Source: Porphyra umbilicalis (Eukaryota > Rhodophyta > Bangiophyceae > Bangiales > Bangiaceae). From it: a DNA stretch of 64,000 bases. The position numbers and the translations under genes are program-made. Position 1 is the first letter of the stretch, and each line of letters begins with the position of its first letter. The stretch spans positions 62,001 through 126,000 of the forward strand of contig KV918972.1 in the NCBI GenBank assembly GCA_002049455.2. Reading direction: 5' to 3'. Below are positions 31,747 through 41,918 of the stretch, piece after piece. Under the pieces are notes generated by a model. It searched no databases, was not told the DNA's origin, and saw only the letters and a list, made by a program, of their open reading frames with translations.

Positions 31747-32186
31747 GGGGGGGGGGCGGCCGGACGAGGGGCGGCGGCCACGGCGTCGCACCCCCCCGGC
31801 CCCCGACCCCCCGGGGCCGGCTGCCGGCGGTCCGCGTCGCGGCCCGCTGGCGCCCACACGGTGACGAACAAGGTGTATAAAGGGGTGCGGGCCGCCCGCC
31901 GCCCGCCCGTGACGGTTGCGCCGCCCGATCCGCTCTCGATGAGGTGGCGGCGGGCGGGGGGGGGCCCGCTGCGTCGGCTCTAAAAACCCCCACCCCCGCC
32001 GCGCGGCGATCAGAACCAGCTGCTTCCGCCCGCCCGCCCGCCGCCCGCCACCAGACCCGCCGCGCGTGTCGCCGGGGCGCATCATGCGGTGCATGATGCA
32101 CCGCAGCAGCCGCCGCGCCGTTGGCCCGAGGGCGGGCGTCCCGTTCCCCCCCCCCCCCCCCCCCTCCTCCCCACCACCACCCCCCC
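31747..32186. other. Intergenic/3' region with nested palindromes
   Basis: Lies between the bHLH stop codon and the unresolved 3' end of the SURF2-like gene. Two overlapping perfect palindromes occur: GCATCATGC-ggt-GCATGATGC (32,079-32,099) and GCGGTGCAT-g-ATGCACCGC (32,086-32,104). A TATAAAG word is at ~31,876, but no gene obviously starts downstream of it. Confidence 0.5.
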
Positions 32187-33428
32187 TCAGCGGCGGCCCG
32201 CCTTGCCCTCTCGCCGCGTGCGTTTCCTCCCCCCCCCCCCCCCCCCCGCCCCCCGCCGCCGCCGCCGCCGCCGCCGGTGCCCCCCCCCGCCGCCGCTTGC
32301 GCGCCGCCGCGGCGGCCGCCCACTCCGCCTCCTCCTCCGCGTCCGAGTCGACGGGCGCCCCCCCCCCCCGTCGCCGCCGCCCCCCCCGTCGACGCCGTCG
32401 CCGTCGTCGCTCGCCGAGTCCCGCGCGCCGCCAAACGCCGCGTCGGCGGCGGCCACATCAAAGCCGTCCCCGCCGCCGGCGCCCGACGCAGCGGCGGCGG
32501 GCGGTGGCCGCGCACGCCGGCGGTCGTGCTTGCGGTCCGCCACGGCGCCGGCGGGGGGGGGGGCGGGGGGAAGGGGCCACCCACCGCCGCCACGAGCGCA
32601 GCGGCCTCGGCGGTGGCGGCAGCGGCCGCGGCCGCCGCGCGGCGCTCCTTCTTGGTCGCCATGCGGGGCTTTTTGGGAGGGGCACCCGCGCCGACAGCGT
32701 CGGCAGCGTCGGTGGCAGCGTCGGCGTCCGCGTCGGCGTCGGCCACCTTGTCCTTGGCGCGGCGACTCCCCTTGGCCTTGGCCGCCGCCTTGGCCGCCGC
32801 CTTGGCCGCCGCCTTGGCCGCCGCCTTGGCCGCCGCCTTGGCCGCCGCCTTGGCCGCCGCCTTGGCCGCCGCCTTGCCATTGACCACCGGCCCGTCGGCT
32901 GCCGCGGAGGCCGTGTCACCGGCGCGGCCGTCGGCGGCTCCCCCCCCGTCACCGTCGCCCCCCCCCCCCCCCCCCCGCCCGCGACTCGGCCGCCGCCGCC
33001 TTGGCCGCCGCCGCCGCCGCCACACGCGCCGCGCGCGCCGCACGCGCCTCCGCCTCGGCGACGCGCGCGCGGTAGCGGCGGCCGCCCACGTGCTGCGCGA
33101 GGCCCTCGGCCGTGGCGGGCAGGGCGCGCTTGGTGAGCGTGCAGTAGAGCGCGTCGGGGCGGCGGTCGTGCGGCACAATGTGGGGGGCGTGGGGCGTCAG
33201 GTCTGGGGGGGTGCGCGTCGCGCGCGCATAGGCGGTGCCCGTGAGGTAGGCAATGAGCGGCTCGACGGCGGTGGCGGGGAGGTCCACGGCGGTGGCGGGG
33301 AAGGTGACTTTGCGGCGCGTCGGGTGGAGCGTCGCGACGCCGGGGTGCGCCGCGACAAAGGCGAGGACGGCGGCGGGGATGGGGGGGGGGGGGGGGGGAG
33401 GGGGGGGGGTGCCTGGAGGGGAAGGCAT
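32187..33428 (-). CDS. SURF2: SURF2-like protein (Surfeit locus 2), C-terminus frameshifted
   Basis: Starts at ATG 33,428. The first ~150 residues match the SURF2 layout: a short N-terminal VLAFVAAHPGV block, a KVTFPATAVDLP strand and then HAPHIVPHDRRPDALYC...LTKRALP...HVGGRRYRAR. These align with the family's 'EPHIVPS...LFCKLT...H..GRRYQR' core. A long Ala/Lys/acidic tail follows. It contains an (AAAK)n block (~8 copies), a KKPRMATKKERR basic patch and an acidic SDDGDGVDGG segment. The tail needs a change of frame at the C/G run near 32,960 and another near 32,565, so the true stop is not fixed. SURF2 is a small nucleolar/nuclear protein of poorly known role. It is divergent from the TPR gene, with 600 bp between the two starts. 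Confidence 0.75.
32773..32878. repeat. 12-bp minisatellite encoding (AAAK)n
   Basis: About eight near-perfect copies of gccgccttggcc in tandem within the SURF2-like tail. On the minus strand they read Ala-Ala-Ala-Lys repeats, predicting a lysine-rich helical spacer. Confidence 0.85.
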
Positions 33429-34027
33429 CTTGAACACAGAGGAGGGAGGAGGGAGGTGGGAGGGGGGCGGGGGGAGGGGGGGGAAGAGGGGAGGTGGACG
33501 CGGCAACGTCGCCGGGGTGGGTGCAAGCTCTCCCCATCCTCGCCGCCGCCGCACGTCGCCTACAGGAAGCGGGATCAACGACGGGCGACGGCGTCGTTTC
33601 CCTTTCATATTGCTATCTTCGCACTGTTGATCACACTTCTGTCAAAGTTGGGAAGGTGTGTCTCAGCCATCCATTCAGCCGGATAAAGCCGATTGACCAA
33701 TGGGCAGTCGACCCAGACCCTTCATTGACTTCAACCACATCGTCCAAAATTAGGAAGACAGCCATATCCATAGCGCAAACGACAGCGCTGCGAACCTGCA
33801 GACGCAATCCAGCTGCTTCAATTACGACTGGGTGGGGGGTCCACGACACAAGCGTTTAGGGACCGGCCAGCTTGGCGTCACACACCACCACAGCCAGCAC
33901 GACCGACAGTCCCGCCTCGAGCTTTGACGCTACCGTCGCGGACCTGGTCCGACGCTGCCCCTCACCACGTGCTGCCTCTGCTCTCCCAGCTGTTCCCTAC
34001 CGCTTCCCGCTCCGCCTGCCTGCCACC
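33429..34027. promoter_or_regulatory. Divergent intergenic region, SURF2-like / TPR gene
   Basis: A 600-bp gap between head-to-head ATGs. The left 200 bp is homopurine/G-run rich on the plus strand; the right part is AT-richer, with no clear TATA box. It must contain both 5' regions if the gene starts are right. Confidence 0.4.
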
Positions 34028-35128
34028 ATGGCTGACGCTGGGGACCCCCCGTCGCTGGAGGAGGGCGCGGCCGCCTCGTCGACCGCCTCGGATGCAGACG
34101 ACGCGCTGTCCCACGACGACGGCGGGGGCTCGACCTCGTCGGCCGACGCGGGAGACACCACAACAGCAATGCCGCCGCCACCGTCGGCCGGCGCCACAAC
34201 ACAACCGCCGCGCGTGTACGCCCCCCCAGAGCCGCTACCGGCGGCCGGCTCCGAGGCGGCCGCCGCCGCGATTGCCGACGCGGTCGCGGCGGCGGGCATT
34301 GCGACCGAGGCGGACGATTCCGCCGACGTGACCGACCCGTCAACGATGGACTTTGACATCAAGTGCCTCGACGACAAGCTCGCCGCCGCCACCCGCAAGA
34401 AGCTCATTGGCAACACGCTCTTCCGCCTCGGCGCGCACAAGCACGCGTGGAAGACGTACGACTCGGCGTTTGTGCTCCTCTACACCGCCAAAGAGGAGTG
34501 GGAACTCATGTGCACCGTCGACCGCCAGCGCCTCACCGCCTTCAAGGGCCCCCTCCACCTCAACCGGGGCATTGCGCGGCTCAAGGCGGGGGACGTGAAG
34601 AATGCGCTCTGGGACTTTTCCGAAGCGCTCCGCATCGACGGCACGAGCGTCAAGGCCAAGTACTGGCGCGGCGTCGTGCGCCTCCGCACGATGCAGGCGG
34701 GGATGGCCAAGGAGGCGGCCGGCGAGTGGTGGGACATGGACAAGGCGGCGGAAGACGAGCGCGGCGCTTTTGACGATTTGAAGGCCGCGTGCGTCGCGTC
34801 GCCCGCCGACCGGGGCGTGCGCGCGGCGCTCGACGAGCTCCGCACCGCCGGCCGGGAGCTCCGCGCGTTGGAGGCGACCGCCGCCCGCGCGCGGCGGCGC
34901 ATGTACGCGCGGTTTGTGGCGGGGTTGGACGCGGCCAACCGGGACGAGGCGGCGGAGGGGGGGGGGGGCACCGCCGTGCCAGCGTCGACCGTGTCGGACG
35001 CGGCGCTGCTCAAAGGCATGCCCCGCTGGAGAGAGTGCGGGTGTGAGGGGGGCGACCCGCGGTGGAGGGGGTGCGGCTGGCATTGGGGCTATATAGTGTC
35101 TGTATGGGCAGCAAGGCTGCTGCAGTAG
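34028..35128 (+). CDS. TPR-repeat protein
   Basis: ATG 34,028 lies in an ideal gccaccATGG context, which decides the start over an upstream in-frame codon at 33,872. The first ~110 residues are acidic and low complexity. From ~34,380 a tetratricopeptide-like region follows: KKLIGNTLFRLGAHKHAW.TYDSA, then HLNRGIARLKAGDVKNALWDFSEALRID and KAKYWRGVVRLRT. This spacing is typical of three TPR helix pairs as in FKBP/Hsp90-cochaperone type proteins. A helical Arg/Ala-rich segment closes it. A G10 run at ~34,957 precedes the last ~55 codons, so the extreme C-terminus (GMPRWREC... to TAG/TGA at 35,126) may be out of frame. Soluble, with no targeting signal seen. Partner unknown. Confidence 0.7.
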   Translation: MADAGDPPSLEEGAAASSTASDADDALSHDDGGGSTSSADAGDTTTAMPPPPSAGATTQPPRVYAPPEPLPAAGSEAAAAAIADAVAAAGIATEADDSADVTDPSTMDFDIKCLDDKLAAATRKKLIGNTLFRLGAHKHAWKTYDSAFVLLYTAKEEWELMCTVDRQRLTAFKGPLHLNRGIARLKAGDVKNALWDFSEALRIDGTSVKAKYWRGVVRLRTMQAGMAKEAAGEWWDMDKAAEDERGAFDDLKAACVASPADRGVRAALDELRTAGRELRALEATAARARRRMYARFVAGLDAANRDEAAEGGGGTAVPASTVSDAALLKGMPRWRECGCEGGDPRWRGCGWHWGYIVSVWAARLLQ

Positions 35129-35233
35129 CATGCGTGATCAGCAGGACAAGCGCGGTACAGGGCAAGCTGGTACAACAACAGAAGAGAGAACCAAACCAAG
35201 AGAGCAAGGAAGAAGAAAAAAACGTATTCGGCG

Positions 35234-35809
35234 CTACTCCTCGTCGTCGACTGGAACGACACGTGCGGCCCGCTTGGCGGCGGTATGCTGTGCGGTCATT
35301 TCCCTGACGCGGCGCAGGTAGCTGCCAGCGCGAAAAAAAGGATGGTCGACAGCGTAGCACCACGGCCAAAATACGAAAGTCACAGAAGAAAGCAGTCAGC
35401 GACAGCAGCGAAAGCGTGAAACGAGAGCTCCGTGTCAGCACAGGCTCGCCGCAGGCAAAGCAGGCAGCGCCTCAGCTGCAACACCACAACCACGGCGACA
35501 ACAGCAAGACAGACCGACTACCAAGGCAGGTCAACCACAACATCAGACCATCCACAACTGCCGCCCCGTGTCTCCACCAGGTGCTGCTCACCACCCCCGC
35601 ATTGTACGTGCGTCAGAGAGCACCCTGACCCAAAAAACGTACTGTTCGTACTGGCATTTTTCATAGCCGTGGCGCTCGTCCACACACTTCCACGGCACAG
35701 AGAGGTTGGCGCGCCGGCACTTATTGAGGGGGATCAGCAGGTGCGAGCAGTAGTCCCGCCACGCCTGGTCCACACCGGCCGCGTCCAGCTGCGCCTCCGT
35801 CACCTTCAT
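35234..35809 (-). CDS. NDUFB7: NADH dehydrogenase (complex I) 1 beta subcomplex subunit 7, two exons
   Basis: Exon 1 (35,809-35,643) encodes a CHCH-type protein: WRDYC-SHLLIPLNK-C and KC-VDERHGYEK-C form the twin Cx9C motif of NDUFB7. The LLIPLNKCR and PWKC.DERH.YEKC signatures match plant-type members. Exon 2 (35,321-35,234) supplies the basic tail HYLRRVREMTAQ...VDDEE then TAG. The 321-bp intron starts GTACGT and ends CAG, and the join keeps frame (codon CA|C). The total is 84 residues, slightly shorter than plant homologues (~100). It is an accessory subunit of mitochondrial complex I, imported through the MIA40 disulfide relay, facing the intermembrane space. ATG 35,809 is the best start; the frame is open upstream to 35,923, and a further 5' exon is possible. 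Converges with the TPR gene, with ~105 bp between the stops. Confidence 0.88.
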
Positions 35810-37842
35810 GACCGGCTCAGCGGCTGCCGGGGTGCACCAATTCGTCGCCACACCCACAGGAAAGAGGCCAACAGGATGAACAACAGAAAAGAACGGGCTT
35901 GTCAGACTTGGATTGCTCGCCACCAGTCCTACAGGAACGCTCCAGAACTGCAGCTACGCCAAGTGCAACGGATAAAAAAAGTGGCCTCAAGGCACACCGA
36001 GAACCGGAGAGGCGTATTGCAAGCAGCTGCCGGACGGTAGACCGCGCCAGCACACCTCTCCCCATCCGCGACTGCCGAAAAGCAGCCAGCTATAAAAAAA
36101 AAGCTGTGCCAGCAAAAGGCGTCCCCCAGCAGCGGCCCGCCAGACGATAGGCACCACCCCAACCGAGGCCCCGTATGAGCTCGAACATACCATTATGGTC
36201 ACCGCCACCACCCATCGCAACCAAAGTGCCGCCGAGTGGTACGCGCGCCAACACACACGCGGTCGTCGAGCGACGGGCCAGACGCAACGACGCGACGGCG
36301 AGGCGCCCGCGCACGCGAAGATGGGATCTCGGCTAATATGCCGATCGGCTACAAAAGAGGGACAAAAGGGGCGACCAAGGGGACGAAGGCGGATGGATGT
36401 AGGGACCGCGCAGACCGCCAGGACCCGACGTCAAGCCTGGGCAGAGGATGGAATCAGAGGGGAGGTCGCCAGGGTTGGGTTCAGGCCAGGGCTTATCAAC
36501 AGGCCTCACTGAGAGTACAGTATTTCCGAAAGAGTATCACTCGAGTTTGTTTTTCGGATGCATCTCTGAATACTGAATCATTCGATACGCCTGACGGGGA
36601 CTCCTGAATGGAAATTGCCAGAATAAATCGATGCATGGCGCGCATGCTCTCGGGCCTGTGGCAGTTCGAACGTACGTGGCTGGCTGCTGCTCATTTTTTC
36701 AAGCGACCCCCTTGGGCAAGCCACAACCGGATAGGATACGTAGAGCTCACGCCGGCGCTGCCGCTCGCGCGCCGCTCCGGGGCCGCCTCGGCCCGGCCTG
36801 CCGGCCCCGCGGTGTGTCCCGAGCTGACGGTGGGGCGGCGCGGGTGCCGCCCGTCTGCCGCCCCCACCCCACGCCCCCCTCCCCCCTTCCAGCGGCCGCT
36901 TCACCGCCCCGCCAGGCGGTGGAGCCACCCGTGCGCCCAGTTTTCCCCTGTTTTTCGTGCTTCTTTTTTTTTTTCTTTTTGGTCGGGGCGCCCCGACCAG
37001 AACGGCTGGCGCCAGAACCCGCCGCCCGGCGCGCCGTGTGCGGCGGACATCCCTTTCCCCCGCTCGTCTGCGCCCGTGCCGCCCCGCCGCTGCGCGTGTG
37101 CGTCTCGGCGCAGCGCCGCGTGTGTGTGCACGCGGCGCCGCGAGCCGGCGCGTGGCGGGTCTGCCGCGGTGGTCGACGCGGGCGCCACTCCCACGCCAGC
37201 CCCCGGCGTGCGCCACCGCCCGGCGTGTGTGGTGGTCGTCGTCGTCGTCGTGACCGTCGCCCGCCGCCCCATCCCCCCCACCGACGCGCACCGCCGTACG
37301 GCAACGTTAGGCAACGCACCGGCGACGCGGACGGGCGTGCATTCGCGCGACGGCGTCGGCCGTTGACCCCCCCCCCCCCCTCCCCCCCCCTCCACCAATC
37401 CCCTGCCACGGCTGCAGAGGCGGCGGGAGACGCGGCGCAGAGGAAGAGCGGGAGTGAGGCAGCAGAGGGGGGGCGGGAGGGCGGAAGTGCCGCCGCCTAC
37501 CCACCGACGTTGGCGGGGAGGCGACCACTGGGCGACCGCCACCGCGCGCTTCCGCGGTTCCCCCCCCCCCCCCCCCGCCTCCCACCCGGCGTCTGGGACG
37601 GTGCCTGCCGCGGCTCGTGTGCCGGAGCTGATCGGCCGGCGCTGCGGCGGCGGCGGCAGGGAGCCGCGCCGCCGCCCGCGCCGACGCTGCTGCCGGTACA
37701 CGCGTCCGACGCGGCTTGGGAGGATCGAGGCGGTCGCGCCTCTTTGCTCACCCCCCCCCCCCGCCCCCTCCCCCAACCTCCCCGCCGCCGGCGCTCCCCC
37801 CCACCCCCTGGTGTTTCGTTTGGTCGGCACGCGGCGGCCGCC
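35810..37842. other. Two-kilobase intergenic region
   Basis: 35.8-36.6 kb is A-rich on the plus strand, with only short ORFs. From 36.7 kb the sequence becomes GC-rich again, with C/T runs and long chance ORFs in several frames. It separates the divergent NDUFB7 and GTPase starts. A TATAAAA word at ~36,091 and a T-rich run at ~36,964-36,980 are noted; no gene is supported. Confidence 0.4.
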
Positions 37843-38280
37843 ATGGGCGCCGCCGCCAGCCGCGAGGCCCCCCCCGCCATGTCGTCGTCGACGGTGGGCC
37901 CCCGGCGGCCGACGGCGCGGCCGGGGCGCCGCCCAAAGGCGCCCCCCCGCCCCCCCCCCCCCCCCCCCCCCCCCTGACGCTCATTGACGGGGGCGGGGCG
38001 CTCCTGTCGGACGCGCCCATGGCCGCCTGGTTTGCCGCCGCCCTCCACGGCAGCGGCGACGGCAGCGTGCCGCTGCCGCTGCCGCCCACGTCCACCGCGA
38101 GTACCGGCACGGGGGCGGAGCGGCGCGCGTCGGCGCGCGGCCGGCGGCGGCCGGGTGGCGGCGATGGGGGTGACTCGAGCCGCCGCACGTCGCTCGAGCC
38201 GCCGTCTCCGCTGGTGCGGTCGGCGTCTGTTTCCCACCGGGGCTCTGCGCGCTTTGACGGGCACGCGTGGGGGACCGGCT

Positions 38281-38317
<37 letters not shown>

Positions 38318-41300
38318 CGGCGATGGCGACGGCGACGGCGACGAGGATGGGAAGGATGACGACGATCCGCCGGCAGCGTGGGGCTGGCAAACCGGAGAGG
38401 AAGCCGCCGCCGCCGCAGACGGGGTGCTCATGGAGTGGGACACGGCCATGGACGGGGGCGAGGACGTGGACGATGATTTCCTCGAGCGCACCGACGAGTT
38501 TGACACGGGCTACACCGTCGACGCGGAGTATGCCGACGGGGACGGGGGGGGTGGGACGACGGGTATGGGGAGGACGGGGGGGGGTTTGACGACCCCCTCC
38601 TGTATGGGGACGATGGACAGTTTGACGATGGGGGGCTCGTGCCCCCGTCGCCGGCCATGGGCACGCCCCCGCCGTCAGTCGGCGGCAGCCGCGTTGCGCT
38701 CGATTTGCTCGACGACTTGGCGGCGGCTGACGTTGGCGGCGGCGGCGGTGGCGGCGGCGGCGGCCGGGGCGGGGGTGGGTGGGCGGACCGGGGCAGGAGC
38801 GGCGCCGCCGCCCGCACCCCCGTGCGGCGGCTGTTTGGGGACGACTCGGACAGCGGCCCCGCGTCGGCCGTCGACGCGGCGCTGGCGGGCGCCGCCGCCG
38901 CCGACGAGGCGGACGATGACGACGCGGACGTGGTGGCGATCGCCATGATTGGCCCGGCGCGCACGGGCAAGTCGTCGGTGGCCAACGCGCTGTTTGGCAC
39001 CGCCTTTCCGGTGCACGGGCGGCTCGCGACGGCCGCGCGTGGCGGCAGCGGCGGCGGCGGCGGCCGCGGCGCGCGCGGCGACGCCGCCACCCCCGTCTTG
39101 TCGGTCGGCGTTGTGCCGGCCGACTGGACGTCGGCGGCACCCGCACCGCCGCCCCCGCCGCCGCCCGCGCGGCGGCAGACGCGCCGCGGGCGCGCCGCGG
39201 CGGCCGCCGCGGCGGCTGCGGCAGCGTCGTCCCCCCCCCCCGCCCGCGGCGGCTGCTGGTGTTGGACGTGGGCGGCGGGGAGACGCCCCTCGGTTGCGCC
39301 GCCTCGGCAGCCACCCTCCCCGTCGCCGACGCGCTGCTCTTCCACCTGTGGGCCGACGATGTCGGCGCGCGCGACGCGGCGTGCGGGTATGACACGCTGC
39401 GGTACATTTTTGGCAAGGTCGGCGCGCTGCTCGGGGACCCGGGGGGGGACGGCCCGTCGGGGGGGGGGGGACCCGGGGCGGGGGGGGGCTGGGCGCCCTC
39501 ACCGCCACCGCCTCGATTGACGGGGACGTGTCGACGGTGACGGGGGGGGGGGATGGCGCCCCGATGGCGGGGCGGGGGCGGCGGGCGTCACGCCCGCCCC
39601 GGTCGGTGCGGACGGTGACGACCAATGGGGGCGGCGGTGGCGGCGGGGGGGTGGGGGGGGGGCGCCGACGACGATGGCGCCGCCTTGCGCCCGACCGCCC
39701 TGGTGTTTGTGCTCCACGACGCGGACGGCGGCGCCGTGGAGGGCGGCGTCGCGGGCGCCGACGCGGACGCGGCGCGGGTGGCGGGCCTCGCCGACACCCT
39801 CCGCGCCGACGTGGCGCGGCTGTGGGTGGAGGCGCCCAAACCCGGTTCGCTCGTCGGCGTGCCCCTATCGGCCGTCTTTCTCGTCTCGGTCGTCGGGCTG
39901 CCGCACCCGCGGTATCGGGCGCTCGAGTCGGGGGCGGCGCTCGCGCAGCTGCGCGCGCGCCTCCACGGGGCGGTGCCCGCGGGGGGGGTGCCGGGCGCCC
40001 ACGCGGCGGCGGTGGCGGCGGCGCCGTCGGCGTCTGCCGCCGGCCCGCCGCCCCCGTCGTTGCTGCCGCGCGAGTGCTCCAAGCAGCTCCCCAGCCACGC
40101 CGCTGCCATGATGGTCGGCATGGCGTGGCGGGCCGTGTTGGAAGCGGACGGGGCGGCGGCGGCGGCGGGCGGCGGCGGCGGCGGCGGCGGGGGGGGGGGG
40201 GCTTTGGTGGGGGCGTGCCAGCGTCGGCGGCGGCGGCCGCCGCCGCCGCCCTCTCCTCCGTGTCGACGTGGGTGGCGTCGGCGGGGGCGGGGGTCAACCC
40301 CGCGCCGCCCGGCGGCGCGGCGGCGGCGGCGTGGCCACGGTCGGGCGCGCCCGCCGGTGGCGGCGGTGCGCCTGGCGGCCGCGCCAGCGTCGGCGGCGCC
40401 CCCCCGTCGCGGCGGCAGCTGCTCGCGCTTTACACTGCCGACGTGGCCGCCGGCCGGTCGGCGGCGGCGGCGCTGACCAAACTCGACCGCGCGGCGCGGC
40501 CGCTCGGGCGGCCGCGCCCCCCCCCCCCGACTTTGGGGCGACCGCCGCGGCGGCCGTACTCGCCGCCCTCACCGACTTTGACCGGTCGACGGGCGCCATT
40601 GGCGCCGCCGACCGGCCGGTGGTGGCGGCCAAGCGGGCGGGCCTCGTCGCCCGCCTCGACGCGGCCGTGCGGCCCGCCTACTTTACCGCCCTCCGCCGCT
40701 CCCGCGCCGCGTCGCTCGACGGCCTGCGGCGGGTGCTCGCGTCCGGGGCGGCGGATCCGGGCACGCCCGCGGGCGCGGCCGCGGCCACCGCCGCGGGCGC
40801 GGCCGCAACGGCCGCGTTTGCCGCCAACGTGCGGTCGCTCGCGCCCCTAACGGCCGTCGTGCCGGGCCTGTCGGCGGCCGCGGCGGGCGCGGGCCTCGAC
40901 GCCGCCATTGCCGAGGCGCTCGCCCGCCACCCGTCGTCGGCGGGCGTCGGCCTCCGCGCGGCGGCGGCGTTGGAGCGGGAGTCGCGCCGCCGCGCGCGGC
41001 GGGCGCCGCCGCCGGGCCGCACGCGCGGCGGGCGGGCGGGGCTCCACCTCGGCTCTGCCGTGCAGGTGGCGGGGGGGGGGAGCTGGACCGCCGCCGTTGT
41101 TGGCGCGCCGGGGGGGGGGATCCTGTCTGTGACGGGCGCCGCCGCCAATGACGGGGTGCGGGCAGAGGGGGGGGGGGGGGGGGTGCCCGCCCTGACCCGC
41201 CGCGCGCAAGCGGCGGCGCGGTTGGTGCCCCCGCGGGTGGGCGGGGCGCTGTTGGGGGCGGCGGCAGAGGTGACTGCCGCGCGGGTGCAGCCGACGCTGC

Positions 41301-41320
41301 GCGTCGACGCGGACTTGTAG
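37843..41320 (+). CDS. RHD3/Sey1-like large GTPase (atlastin/GBP superfamily), frameshifted at homopolymers
   Basis: ATG 37,843 is in a gcggccgccATGG context. A long N-terminal region is polyproline, Gly and Asp-rich. The P-loop GPARTGKSS (G1) with VANALFGTAFPV lies near 38,950-39,010. A G3 region VLDVGGGE (~39,262) is followed by LLFHLWADDVGARDAA, and then FVLHDAD at the G4 'RD' position (~39,705). The next block matches the RHD3/Sey1 helical domain: LRADVARLWVEAPKP, PLSAVFLVSVVGLPH and later AAKRAGLVARLDAAVRPAYF. The stop is TAG 41,318. The product uses frames 1, 3, 2, 1 and 2 in turn, each switch lying at a C or G run (e.g. ~37,955, ~38,545, ~39,235, ~40,190). RHD3/Sey1 proteins fuse ER tubules and normally have two transmembrane segments near the C-terminus; I see none here, so this may be a soluble relative. 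Confidence 0.7.
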
Positions 41321-41918
41321 TGGAGGCGGGGGGGGGGTGGGGGGTAGTGGGAGACGCCTACGTTGCGCTCTTGTGTGGTCGTGCTTGCTTCATGTTGGCC
41401 TTGTACTCCTGCCAGCTTTTCACTCTTTTCTTCGCTGGCCGTGGCCGCGATGCTCACTACATCTTTTTTTTTTTTTTTTTTTTCGACTCTCTTGGCTCTC
41501 CCTCACAGCATGCCGCCCGTCGGTAGGGGGCGCCATCAAAGCGGGTCTTGTATGGACACCCGCGGGCAAATGACACCCGGCCGCCGCCGCGGGCGCGCCC
41601 AATCCCGGCGGGTGGCGCCGCGTCGGGCCGACGCGGCGGCGGCCGCGGCGGCCATGGCGCCCGCGCGCGGCGCACGCCGCGGCGGCGGCGGCCGCCCCCG
41701 CCACCGTCGACGCCACGGCCGCCACGCGGCCGACGTGCCCCCCCCCCGGTTGCACGCCACGCCCGCCGGCCGTACCGAGGGCCCCCCCACACGGGCGGGC
41801 GGCGCGCGGCTCGGCGCCCACGGCAACGAACAACAAGAAAAAAAAAAAAAACGACGCGGGGGTGGGCCCGTGCAACAGGCGACGCCGGTGCGCGCGCCCC
41901 GTGCGCGGCGCGCCCCCC
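41321..41918. other. 3' region between convergent GTPase and KIN17 genes
   Basis: Contains a T20 tract (41,464-41,483) and an A-run at ~41,837-41,850. GC-rich ORFs overlap on both strands. The end of the KIN17 gene may extend into this region. Confidence 0.4.

Noticed and set aside
31872-31880. TATAAAG as a promoter for a plus-strand gene
   Set aside because: No supported plus-strand gene begins downstream before 34,028; the SURF2-like gene runs the other way.
36631-37977. 448-codon plus-strand ORF upstream of the GTPase as its N-terminus
   Set aside because: Mostly GC-driven low complexity with no Kozak ATG. The gcggccgccATGG at 37,843 is a better start, and only sequence after it joins the GTPase frames.
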